Positions 42,003-49,452 of a stretch of DNA of 49,452 nucleotides are shown here, in pieces. This DNA is from Gammaproteobacteria bacterium. Lineage in GTDB: Bacteria > Pseudomonadota > Gammaproteobacteria > Steroidobacterales > Steroidobacteraceae. Each line of letters starts with the position of its first letter. Position 1 is the first letter of the stretch. The stretch lies in NCBI GenBank assembly GCA_005878095.1, contig VBNH01000058.1, positions 1-49,452 of the forward strand, written 5' to 3'. Position numbers and translations under genes: made by a program. The notes under the pieces were generated by a model. The model ran no database searches, had not been told where the DNA came from, and saw nothing but the letters and a program-made list of their open reading frames with translations.

Positions 42003-43340
42003 ATGAGCATCGCAGCGCGCAGCTGGCTACCGGCCGTCCTGGCTGCCGTCACTTCTACGCTCACCGCGACAGCGCCTTGCGCTGCCGCCGATGGTGGGGG
42101 CGCGACTCCCGCCGCCACGCCGCGCTCGTTTCTGCTGCGTCCGGCGCAGGTGTGGAGCGCAGGCCAGCCCGTGCATGAGGGCTGGGTGGTGCTCACCGAA
42201 GGCGAGCGCATCGCGGCCGCGGGGCCTGCGAGCGCCGTGCAGCGGCCAGCGGGCGCGCAGGTGATCGATCTGCCGGGCGCCACCTTGCTGCCCGGCCTCA
42301 TGGACGTGCACTCGCACCTGTTCCTGCACCCCTACAACGAGACCCCGTGGGATGACCAGGTACTCAAGGAGCCGGTGCCGTATCGCACGCTGCGCGCCGG
42401 CCAGCAGGCGCGCGCCACGCTCTTGTCGGGTTTCACGACGCTGCGGGATCTGGGCACCGAGGGCGCGGAGTACGCCGACCTGTCGCTGAAGCGTGCCATC
42501 GAGGACGGGCTCATCGAAGGGCCGCGCCTGTTCGTCGCCACGCGCGCCATCGTGGCGACCGGCTCGTACGGCCCGGCGCCGCGGAGCCTGCGTCCGGATG
42601 TGTGCTGCACGCCGCAAGGCGCGCAGGAGGCGAGCGGAGTTCCCGAGGTCATCCGGGCGGTGCGCGAGCAGGCCGGTCGCGGCGCCGACTGGATCAAGGT
42701 GTACGCGGATTACCGCTGGGGCCCGGGCGGCAGCCAGCAGCCGACCTTCACGCCGGAGGAGCTCAGGGTGCTGGTCGAGACCGCGCACTCATCGGGCCGG
42801 CCGGTCGCCGCGCATGCGACCACGGCGGAGGGCATGCGCCGCGCAGTGCTGGCCGGCGTGGACAGCATCGAGCACGGCTTCGGCGGCACGGCCGAGGTAT
42901 TCGAGCTCATGGCGGCGCGCGGCGTGGCCTACCTGCCGACGCTCACCGCACAGGAAGCGTACGGGGAATACTTCGAGCACTACGTCGCCGGCAGGACCGC
43001 GCCCACGGCGGGCATGCAGCAGGCCGCCGAGGCTTTCAGGTTGGCGCTCAAGGCGGGAGTCATCATCGGCTGCGGGAGCGATGTCGGGGTCTTCACCCAC
43101 GGCACCAACTATCGCGAGCTTCAGTGGATGGTGCGCGACGGCATGACACCGCTGCAGGCGCTTACCGCCGCCACCGCCACCGACGCGCAGATCCTGCGCC
43201 GGGAATCGGAGCTGGGGCGCGTGCGCGAGAGCATGCTGGCGGATCTGGTCGCCGTGACGGGCGATCCGACGCGCGACATCGACGCCCTGGCACACGTCGT
43301 GTTCGTCATGAAGAACGGCGTCATCTACCGGCGGCCGTGA
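42003..43340 (+). CDS. Exported metal-dependent amidohydrolase
   Basis: The 445-residue protein has a signal peptide (residues about 1-28) and the amidohydrolase barrel: DVHSHLFLH gives the HxH pair, DWIKVYADY holds the likely carboxylated Lys, PVAAHATT and GVDSIEHGF give two further His ligands, and [11 protein letters not shown] the Asp. It resembles the imidazolonepropionase-like/prolidase-type group that cleaves dipeptides or cyclic amides in the periplasm; no substrate is evident. The ATG at 42003 begins the signal peptide; upstream bases in the same open frame are not coding in look. It is probably independent of the preceding machine operon. Confidence 0.9.
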   Translation: MSIAARSWLPAVLAAVTSTLTATAPCAAADGGGATPAATPRSFLLRPAQVWSAGQPVHEGWVVLTEGERIAAAGPASAVQRPAGAQVIDLPGATLLPGLMDVHSHLFLHPYNETPWDDQVLKEPVPYRTLRAGQQARATLLSGFTTLRDLGTEGAEYADLSLKRAIEDGLIEGPRLFVATRAIVATGSYGPAPRSLRPDVCCTPQGAQEASGVPEVIRAVREQAGRGADWIKVYADYRWGPGGSQQPTFTPEELRVLVETAHSSGRPVAAHATTAEGMRRAVLAGVDSIEHGFGGTAEVFELMAARGVAYLPTLTAQEAYGEYFEHYVAGRTAPTAGMQQAAEAFRLALKAGVIIGCGSDVGVFTHGTNYRELQWMVRDGMTPLQALTAATATDAQILRRESELGRVRESMLADLVAVTGDPTRDIDALAHVVFVMKNGVIYRRP

Positions 43341-43519
43341 GGCGGCCTGTCCCATCGCCACGTTCGCGCCGGGCCTCACCTGGGATCCGTCACGCCACCC
43401 GATGCGAGGTCCAACAGTTGCATCTTCGCGTGCGCCATGCGCGTCGCGACCGCACCTGACGATACGCGTGGCCGTAGCGGGCAGACAGCCACCCGCAAGC
43501 CGCTCCAGTGCCGCGCCGC

Positions 43520-46249
43520 TCACCCTGTGCTCTGCAGCCCCTGGGCGATGCCTGCGACACTCGCCAACAGCGCCGCGAAGAGCTCGCGGTCCGTGCGTCC
43601 CCCCGCGCGCCAGCGCTGCAGCAGATCCACCTGCATCAGGTGCATGGGATCGAGGTAGGGATTGCGCAGCTGGATCGAGCGCTGTAGCGTCGAGTCGGAA
43701 TCGAGCAGCGCGTGGCTGTCGCGGACGGCGAGGATCTGCTCGCAGGCGCTGTCGAACTCGCTGCGGATCTCGCCGGAGAAGCGGCGCAGCGGTTCCGGCA
43801 CCAGCTCGTCGTAGTAGCGTGCGATCTGCGGATCCGACCGCGCCAGCATGGTCTCGACGTCATCGAGCAGGTTGCGCAGGAAGAACCAGCCGTCGCAGGC
43901 CGCGCGCAGGCGCGCCAGCCCGAACCTGGCGAGCGCGGCGCGCAGCCCGCTGCCCGCGCCGTACCAGCCGGGCAGCATGTAACGGGTCTGCGACCAGGCG
44001 TACACCCACGGCACCGGCAGCAGGCCCTCGAGACCGGCGCCTTCCACGCGGTGCACGGAACGCGAGCCGATCTGCATTCTCTCGATCACATCGATCGGCG
44101 TGACCGCCTGAAAATACTCGTAGAACTGAGCCTGCTCGTAGACCAGGCGGCGGTAGGCGGCGCGGCTCTCCTGCGCGAGTAGCGCGGCGATTTCCAGCTG
44201 TTCGGCCGAGTCGGGGGGCAGCTGCCCGCGGCGCGACGCCGCGGTCGTCAGGCTCAACGCATTGAAGGCCCGCTCGAGTGTGCGCATGGCGATGGGTCGA
44301 AGTCCGTAGCCCTGCCGGATGGTTGCGCCCTGTTCGCGGATGCGCAGCACCCCGTCCACTGCCCCGGCGGGGGCGGCGTGCACCAGGGCCTCGATGCGTC
44401 CGCCGCCGCGGGCGATGCTGCCGCCGCGGGCGTGGAACATGACGGCGCGCTCCCCGGCGGTGGCGAGCGCCTGCGCCAGATCGTGCTGCGCCTGGTGAAT
44501 CATGAAGCGCGAGGCGCAGGGGCCGGTTTGCTTGTTGCTGTCGGAGTAGCCGATCAGCACGCACTGGCGCCGCCCGCGCGCATCCAGATGCCGCCGATAC
44601 AGCGGATCCGCCAGCAGCTCCTGCAGCGTGCGGCCGCAGGTGGCGAGCGCCTCCGCGGTCTCGAACTGCGGCGCGAAGTCGAGCGCCACTTCCCCGGTGC
44701 GCTTGTCGTACGCCGCGGCCCAGCGCGCCAGCAGCAGCGCCGCCAGCACATCGTCCGCGCCGCTGGCGCCGCTCACGATGAAGTAGCCGATGGCGTCGGG
44801 GCCATAGCGGTGACGGCCCTGCATGATGGCATCGAACACCGCCAGGTGGCGCTTGCCGAGCGCATCGAGGTCCGCGACCGGTCCGCGATCCTTCTCCAGC
44901 GCCTGGGCGAGCCGGTCGCGGCGCTCGCGGCTGCTGCGGCCGGGCCACAGCGGGTCGTCGAAGCCGCGCGCCACAACCTCGTGCAAGACACCCGCATGCT
45001 GGCGCACGTCGAGCGTCGCCAGGTGAAATCCGAAGGTATCGATCCGGCGCAGCAGACGCTCGACGTAGAACAGGCCGGCGTTCGCGCCCTTATTGGCCCT
45101 GAGGCTCGCGGCGATCAGCGCCACGTCGTCGCGGAACTGACGCGCACTCTCGTAACCACTCGCCCGGCCTTCGTAGGTGCTGCGCAGGCGCTCGCCGAGC
45201 TGCGCGAGGAACACGCGGTAGGGCATGCGGTCGTGCCGCGCCGGGGTGATGGCGCGCGCCCCCGGCAGCAGCCGCATGTACTGCTCGACCCGCTTGGTCA
45301 GCTCGCTGGCCGCCGGCACGCGGCTGGCGCTCTGCGACAGACGCTGCGCGATGCTCTGGCACTCCTCGAAATAGCGGTTGATGATCACCTGCTGCTGGCG
45401 CGCCAGCGCCTCGCGGATGCTCTTGGCGTGCACGTCGGGGTTGCCGTCCATGTCGCCGCCCGCCCAGGATCCGACGTGCAGGATGGCCGGCACCCGCGCC
45501 GCGCCGGCCTCCGTGCCGTAGAGCTTCTCCAGCGCCTGCGCAATTTCCTCGTAGAACGCCGGCACCACGCGGTACAGGACCTCCACCAGGTAAAACAGGA
45601 TCTGCTCGCGCTCATCCGCGACCGTGAGCCGTTCGCGCGGCAGCTCCTCGGTCTGCCACGCGGCGGTGAGCTCCATGCGGATGGAGCTCCAGACGTTGCG
45701 GGCTTCGTTCGGCGTGAGGGTCGGGTCGAGACGTTCGACCAGGCGCTGTGCGATGCGCTGCTGCTTGCGCAGCAAGGTCCTGCGGCTGGCTTCGGTCGAA
45801 TGCGGCGCGAACACCGGCTCGATGGAGAGACCGCCGATGAGCTCGAGGACCTGCGCCGCGCTGAGGCCCTGGCTCTTCAGCGCCGCGATCGCATCCTCCA
45901 CGCCGCCGGGTTGGGGCCGCTGGCTGTCCTTGAGCAGATACTCACGGCGGCGCCGGATGCGGTGGACCCTTTCCGCCAGATTGACGCTCTGGAACCAGGT
46001 GGAGAAGGCGCGTACCACTTCGCGCGCCAGCGCCGGCGGGCGCTCGCGTACACGGGCCGCGAGCTCGGCGCGCGCCTCGCCCGAGCCGTTGCGGCCGCGG
46101 ATGGCGGCGACGCGGTCCAGCTCCACCAGCTCGAACAGCTGCTGCCCACCCTGCTCGCGCAGAATCTCGCCCATGAGTGCGCCGAGCGCATGGACATCCT
46201 CGCGCAGCGGCTCGTGCTTGGGCGGAAAGTGGATGTCGCTGCGGTTCAC
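43520..46249 (-). CDS. ppc: Phosphoenolpyruvate carboxylase, divergent at several motifs
   Basis: The 909-residue protein follows PEP carboxylase over its whole length and adds CO2 to PEP to make oxaloacetate. Motifs seen: LREDVHALGALMGEILREQGG at the start, HVGSWAGGDMDGNPDVHA (usually GGDRDGNP), VLIGYSDSNKQTG, FHARGGSIARGGGRI, and the end GLQSTG (usually NTG). The first active-site motif, usually TAHPTE, reads FAPHSTE here, with His150 kept and Pro changed to Ser. These departures from near-constant motifs are odd but the frame is intact. The long opposite-strand open frame inside it is a shadow caused by high GC. The KefB/C-like gene ends 79 bases upstream on the same strand. Confidence 0.9.
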   Translation of the reverse strand: MNRSDIHFPPKHEPLREDVHALGALMGEILREQGGQQLFELVELDRVAAIRGRNGSGEARAELAARVRERPPALAREVVRAFSTWFQSVNLAERVHRIRRRREYLLKDSQRPQPGGVEDAIAALKSQGLSAAQVLELIGGLSIEPVFAPHSTEASRRTLLRKQQRIAQRLVERLDPTLTPNEARNVWSSIRMELTAAWQTEELPRERLTVADEREQILFYLVEVLYRVVPAFYEEIAQALEKLYGTEAGAARVPAILHVGSWAGGDMDGNPDVHAKSIREALARQQQVIINRYFEECQSIAQRLSQSASRVPAASELTKRVEQYMRLLPGARAITPARHDRMPYRVFLAQLGERLRSTYEGRASGYESARQFRDDVALIAASLRANKGANAGLFYVERLLRRIDTFGFHLATLDVRQHAGVLHEVVARGFDDPLWPGRSSRERRDRLAQALEKDRGPVADLDALGKRHLAVFDAIMQGRHRYGPDAIGYFIVSGASGADDVLAALLLARWAAAYDKRTGEVALDFAPQFETAEALATCGRTLQELLADPLYRRHLDARGRRQCVLIGYSDSNKQTGPCASRFMIHQAQHDLAQALATAGERAVMFHARGGSIARGGGRIEALVHAAPAGAVDGVLRIREQGATIRQGYGLRPIAMRTLERAFNALSLTTAASRRGQLPPDSAEQLEIAALLAQESRAAYRRLVYEQAQFYEYFQAVTPIDVIERMQIGSRSVHRVEGAGLEGLLPVPWVYAWSQTRYMLPGWYGAGSGLRAALARFGLARLRAACDGWFFLRNLLDDVETMLARSDPQIARYYDELVPEPLRRFSGEIRSEFDSACEQILAVRDSHALLDSDSTLQRSIQLRNPYLDPMHLMQVDLLQRWRAGGRTDRELFAALLASVAGIAQGLQSTG

Positions 46250-46328
46250 TTTCGGTCGTTTCCAGGTGTTGGCTTCGGCGCCGAAATGCGTATCTTAGCG
46301 GTCCGGCGCGCCGTTGGGCGCGCTCGAG

Positions 46329-48311
46329 TCATCCGGCCAGCAGCACCGCCTCGGCGCGCTCCAGCTCTTCCGGCTGACCGTAAATCACGACGATGTCCCC
46401 GTCGCGCAGCACCGTGTCGGCGGCAGGCTCGCGCCCGAGTATTCCCAGGCGCCGCACGCCGGTGAAGGTCACCTCGACACCGCGGTTGCGCACCTCGGCC
46501 AGCGTGCGGCCCACCGCCCACGCTCCCGGCGGCACGACCACTGACTTCAGCTCCTCGCGGTGCTCGCTCGTCTCATCGACCGGGCGTGCATCCCCGCGCC
46601 GCACGATATTCCTCAGTACCGCATAGCGGTTGCTACGGATGTCGCCCAGCGTGCGCACCACGCGCGGCACCGGTACGCGCAGCAGCATCAGTACGTGCGA
46701 GACCAGCATGAGACTCGCCTCGAAGGTCTCCGGAACGACATCGGTGGCGCCGGCATCCTGCAGCTCCTTGATGCGGGCATCGTCCTGGGTGCGCACCAGC
46801 ACCGGCACCTCGGGCCGCAGGCGGCGCACGCTGTGCAGGATGCCGATCGAGGTGGCGGGATCGGAGAAACTGATGACGATCGCGCTGGCGGTCCGCAGCC
46901 CGACTTTGCCGAGCAGTTCCTCGTCCGCCGAGTCGCCGAACAGGACCGGATCCCCGGCCTGGCGTGCGGCGCGGATGCGCGCCGGGTCGAGGTCGAGCGC
47001 GATGTATTCGAAACCCTGCGATTCGAGCACCCGCGCCACGTTCTGGCCGACGCGGCCGAAGCCGCACAGAATGACGTGTTCACGCCGCGCGATCTCGGTG
47101 GTGGCAGCCTCCTCACGCTCGCTGGCGGTGTGCGTCGGGGCCTGCTCATGCAGCAGCCAGCGCGCGACGCGCTTGTTGTTGTTGAGGATCAGCGGGCTCA
47201 GCAGCATCGACAGCACGATCGCGACCAGCAGCGGCTCGCCGAGGCCTTCGGGCACCAGGCCGGCCTGCAGCAGGATGGTGCACAGCGCGACCCCGAACTC
47301 GCCGCCGATGGACATGACGATGCCGGTGCGCAGCGCCTTGAAGCGCGAGGTGGTGAAGGGGCGCGTGACCAGGGCGGCGATGGTCGCCTTGAGGATCACC
47401 AAGGTGAGCAGCATGAGCACCGCGATGGTGAGCTCGCTCGCGCGCCCGAGCAGATGCACATCCAGCAGCATGCCCACTGAGATGAAGAACAGCCCGAGCA
47501 GGAGGTCACGAAACGGGCGGATCACCGCTTCGATCTGGTGCCGGTATTCGGTCTCGGCGAGCATCATGCCGGACAGGAACGCGCCCAGCGCGAACGACAG
47601 GCCGGCGGCGTGCGACACCCACGCCGAGGCGAGCACCACCAGCAACACCGCCAGCGTGAACAGCTCGCGCAGACGGCTATGGGCGATCTCGTGAAACAGC
47701 GGGCGCAGCAGCCAGCGCCCCGCCGCCAGCACCGCCACGATCGCGAGCGCGCCGCCGATCACCGCCACGACGCTGCCGCTCGGCTCGAAGTGATTCTGTC
47801 CGGCGACCAGCGCGCCACCCAGGGCGAGGAACGGTACGAACGCCAGGTCCTGGAACAACAGCATGCTGAATGCCAGCCGCCCGTGCGTGCGGTTGAGCTC
47901 GGCGCGCTCGGTCAGTTGTTGCAGCAGGATGGCGGTCGAGCTCATCGCTACCGCCCCCCCGAGTGCGATCGCGATGAGCCACGTAATACCGAGCAGGTGC
48001 CCGCAGAGTGCGAACACGCCGGCAGTGGCGGTGACCTGGGCCGCGCCGAGGCCGAAGACCTCGCGCCGCATCGCGAGCATGCGCGGCAGCGAGAACTCGA
48101 GCCCCAGTGTGAACAGCAGGAACGCCACCCCGAGCTCGGCCAGCAGTCGCGTCGCGCCCGAATCCGACAGCACACCCAGCGCGTGCGGTCCGAGCACCAG
48201 CCCGACCACGAGATAAGCAATGCTCGTCGGCAGCGCCAGGCGCCGCGCGATCGTCACGAGCAACACGGAACCGGCCAGCAGAATCAGGGCCTGGGAGAGC
48301 GGCGCGAGCAT
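46329..48311 (-). CDS. CPA2 family cation:proton antiporter (KefB/KefC-like)
   Basis: The 660-residue protein has twelve or thirteen membrane helices in the first 380 residues (ILLAGSVLLVTIARRLALPT, GALVLGPHAL-like VGLVLGPHALGVLSDSG, FSLPRMLAMRREVFGLGAAQ), then a TrkA-N domain (HVILCGFGRVGQNVARVLES, with the GFGRVG NAD-binding loop), and a TrkA-C domain at the end (PPGAWAVGRTLAEVRNRGVE, DGDIVVIYGQPEELE). Family members exchange potassium or sodium for protons, with nucleotide or glutathione control through the C-terminal domains. No KefF/KefG partner gene is seen nearby. It is an ordinary copy with no damage. Confidence 0.9.
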   Translation of the reverse strand: MLAPLSQALILLAGSVLLVTIARRLALPTSIAYLVVGLVLGPHALGVLSDSGATRLLAELGVAFLLFTLGLEFSLPRMLAMRREVFGLGAAQVTATAGVFALCGHLLGITWLIAIALGGAVAMSSTAILLQQLTERAELNRTHGRLAFSMLLFQDLAFVPFLALGGALVAGQNHFEPSGSVVAVIGGALAIVAVLAAGRWLLRPLFHEIAHSRLRELFTLAVLLVVLASAWVSHAAGLSFALGAFLSGMMLAETEYRHQIEAVIRPFRDLLLGLFFISVGMLLDVHLLGRASELTIAVLMLLTLVILKATIAALVTRPFTTSRFKALRTGIVMSIGGEFGVALCTILLQAGLVPEGLGEPLLVAIVLSMLLSPLILNNNKRVARWLLHEQAPTHTASEREEAATTEIARREHVILCGFGRVGQNVARVLESQGFEYIALDLDPARIRAARQAGDPVLFGDSADEELLGKVGLRTASAIVISFSDPATSIGILHSVRRLRPEVPVLVRTQDDARIKELQDAGATDVVPETFEASLMLVSHVLMLLRVPVPRVVRTLGDIRSNRYAVLRNIVRRGDARPVDETSEHREELKSVVVPPGAWAVGRTLAEVRNRGVEVTFTGVRRLGILGREPAADTVLRDGDIVVIYGQPEELERAEAVLLAG

Positions 48312-48581
48312 TGAGGCGCAACTTAGACCGCGCCCGCGAGCGAACGCAACGCCCGCGCGGGGAAGGGATGCGGCCGCTGCGTCGGCCGCCGCAGGTCGGC
48401 CGGTGATTTTCAGCCGCGGGTGCGGCCGTGGCCCCGCGACCAGGCCGCGACGGCCCCGGGCGCCGCCACCCCTGCGGGCAGGCGCGGGTCAGGGACTTAA
48501 GAACGCCTCATCGAGGATAGGCCGTGCGCGATCCTGCCGCGCTCCCTGCGGCGAGCGAGGCGGGTGCGTGGTGTCGGGTGA

Positions 48582-48869
48582 TCAGATTCCCGACTGCCAG
48601 GTGCTCGGCATGCCGGCCTTGCTGATCGCGTCCTCGATGGCGAGGCAGGCGTCGCGCGCCTCTGGCTGCGCGCGCAGACTTCTCGCGATGGAGTTCAGGA
48701 AGCGGCACATCAGGGCCACGTTAGGGTGGCTGACGTGCAGCTGTTCTTCGACGCGGTCGATGGCTTCGATCAGATCCTCCTGATCGCAGCTCGGAAAGGT
48801 CATGCTCGTTACGGCATGTTGTACGGCAACCAGCGCTTGGTGTATTGCAGCCTGTTCCGTCCCATCCAT
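48582..48869 (-). CDS. Small helical hypothetical protein
   Basis: From the ATG at 48869 the product has 95 residues without a signal peptide: MDGTEQAAIHQALVAVQHAV, DQEDLIEAIDRVEEQLHVSH, MCRFLNSIARSLRAQPEARD, and a short tail ending in SGI. It is predicted mostly alpha-helical; I do not know the family. No good ribosome-binding site precedes the ATG, so the start is uncertain, but the part before it lacks coding character. Between it and the CPA2 gene are 270 bases with several GC-rich short inverted repeats and no other gene I can support. Confidence 0.65.
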   Translation of the reverse strand: MDGTEQAAIHQALVAVQHAVTSMTFPSCDQEDLIEAIDRVEEQLHVSHPNVALMCRFLNSIARSLRAQPEARDACLAIEDAISKAGMPSTWQSGI

Positions 48870-48949
48870 GGAAAGAGAATTTGAACCCGTTTGCGAAAAC
48901 CCGCAAGTCCCACTGCCCCCGCCGGCAAGCGGCAGGGCCGAAGAACAAG

Positions 48950-48974
48950 AGCCCCGCCTTTGGAGGGCGGGGCT
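48950..48974 (-). terminator. Intrinsic terminator of the small exported-protein gene
   Basis: AGCCCCGCC (48950-48958) and GGCGGGGCT (48966-48974) form a perfect 9-bp stem with a 7-base loop. On the minus strand the T-rich stretch CTTGTTCTT follows. It lies 28 bases after the stop of the gene at 49002-49196. Confidence 0.85.
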
Positions 48975-49001
48975 CAGCAACCTCAGACAACCGAGTGACG
49001 G

Positions 49002-49196
49002 TTACTTGGCAGGCGCGTTCGACTGGTCGGTCTTCGACGCAGCAGACTTGGCAGCTTTCTTGCTGTGTTTCTTGTGATGGCTCTTGGCCGGGGCAGCGGG
49101 CTGCTCGGCGGCCGGCGCGGTGGCCGGTGCGTCAGCGGCGACAACCGGACCCGCGAGCAGGGCCAGGGCAACGACTGGGACGAGCTTCTTGAACAT
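49002..49196 (-). CDS. Small exported Ala/Lys-rich protein
   Basis: The 64-residue product begins MFKKLVPVVALALLAGPVVA, a clear signal peptide cut after AA, and the mature part is disordered and rich in Ala, Lys, Pro and His (KSHHKKHSKKAAKSAASK). It resembles acid-shock-like small periplasmic proteins in composition, but this is not a family assignment. The ATG at 49196 is chosen because GGAG lies nine bases before it; an in-frame TTG at 49211 is the alternative. A strong intrinsic terminator follows, which supports it being a real single-gene transcript. Confidence 0.75.
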   Translation of the reverse strand: MFKKLVPVVALALLAGPVVAADAPATAPAAEQPAAPAKSHHKKHSKKAAKSAASKTDQSNAPAK

Positions 49197-49319
49197 CGAT
49201 TTGGTCTCCAAAGGAAGGAAGGGGAGCTAAAGCGCGCGTATTATGACTGGATTCAGGCCGCGCAAGTGCCGTATGACCGCAACGTAATGTTGGGCGTACG
49301 ATGCGCGCATCCTATTGAA

Positions 49320-49348
49320 AAACAAAAAGATCATGTCCGGATCGGACA
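49320..49348 (-). terminator. Intrinsic terminator after apt
   Basis: TGTCCG (49334-49339) and CGGACA (49343-49348) pair around three bases, starting eight bases after the apt stop on the minus strand. It is followed on that strand by TGATC and a T-rich run (TTTTTGTTTTT). The short stem with a strong T-run is typical. Confidence 0.75.
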
Positions 49349-49355
49349 CCGCCGG

Positions 49356-49452
49356 TCAGTGTCCCTCGAAGGCAACAAGCGTCCGGACCGGCACCTGCAG
49401 GGCGGCAAGGCGCGCCGACCCGCCGAGCTCGGGCAGGTCGATGATGAAGCAG
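49356..49452 (-). CDS. apt: Adenine phosphoribosyltransferase, C-terminal end (5' partial)
   Basis: Only the last 31 residues are in the window, and the gene continues beyond the right edge. The text [18 protein letters not shown] followed by LVAFEGH matches the C-terminus of Apt (usually [14 protein letters not shown]...LVxFEGH). Apt salvages adenine by joining it to PRPP to make AMP in the cytoplasm. The short length limits certainty, but this ending is highly characteristic. An intrinsic terminator follows directly. Confidence 0.82.
   Translation of the reverse strand, partial: CFIIDLPELGGSARLAALQVPVRTLVAFEGH

Noticed and set aside
44378-46465. 695-residue plus-strand open frame
   Set aside because: It lies opposite ppc and has no domain-like text; long opposite-strand frames are common at this GC level.
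1-49452. CRISPR arrays, tRNA or rRNA genes, insertion sequences, prophage
   Set aside because: I looked for regular spaced repeats, tRNA-like clover leaves and TTCGA loops, transposase motifs and phage genes and found none I could support.

Overview
The window is GC-rich, gene-dense bacterial chromosome, roughly two-thirds G+C by eye. The gene content suggests a gammaproteobacterium of the Steroidobacterales/Nevskiales/Xanthomonadales kind: a TonB-dependent receptor beside a TPR-sulfotransferase, a PEP carboxylase with xanthomonad-like wording, an Fsr-type exporter, a CPA2 antiporter and apt. This placement is an inference from gene content only. I saw no rRNA, tRNA, CRISPR array, insertion sequence or phage gene. 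The first gene (GcvT-like domain of a dimethylglycine/sarcosine dehydrogenase type protein) and the last (apt) are cut by the window edges.

Region 1 (1-18643) is mostly ordinary metabolism and transport: a DUF4197 protein, an amino-acid permease, a VOC protein, an MBOAT O-acyltransferase paired with an SGNH-like membrane protein, an SRAP protein facing a small zinc-ribbon protein, a His-rich exported protein, a PEP mutase/isocitrate lyase family enzyme, a WbuC-type cupin, Fsr, a TonB-dependent receptor with a TPR-sulfotransferase, a MATE exporter and a SYLF protein. It also holds two decayed pieces: a frameshifted ORF containing a 24-bp tandem repeat (8114-8503), and a remnant resembling the end of a DUF2252 gene (16079-16374).

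Region 2 (18819-41923) is the striking part. Two long gene trains leave a 361-bp divergent intergenic region (24956-25316). The minus train encodes an HzsA-like cytochrome lipoprotein, an SH3 plus beta-barrel protein, a beta-barrel lipoprotein, a TlpA thioredoxin, a DUF4266 lipoprotein ending in GCGCN, and a DUF3570 barrel. The plus train encodes a CxxCH protein resembling planctomycete-type cytochromes, a lipoprotein with two cytochrome-like repeats and a LamG-like domain, a probable Tat substrate, a second TlpA-like protein, a coiled-coil exported protein, three TPR proteins, a Pro/Ala-rich exported protein, ExbB/TolQ, two ExbD/TolR proteins, a TonB-like AgmX/PglI-type protein and a small helical protein. 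Almost every product is exported or envelope-anchored, and many start and stop codons overlap. I infer a proton-motive-force-driven trans-envelope machine, related to the myxobacterial Agl-Glt/Nfs type, coupled to surface or periplasmic haem lipoproteins. Its substrate or output is unknown.

Region 3 (42003-49452) returns to housekeeping: an exported amidohydrolase, a divergent PEP carboxylase, a KefB/C-like antiporter, two small proteins and the 3' end of apt, with clear intrinsic terminators in the last kilobase.
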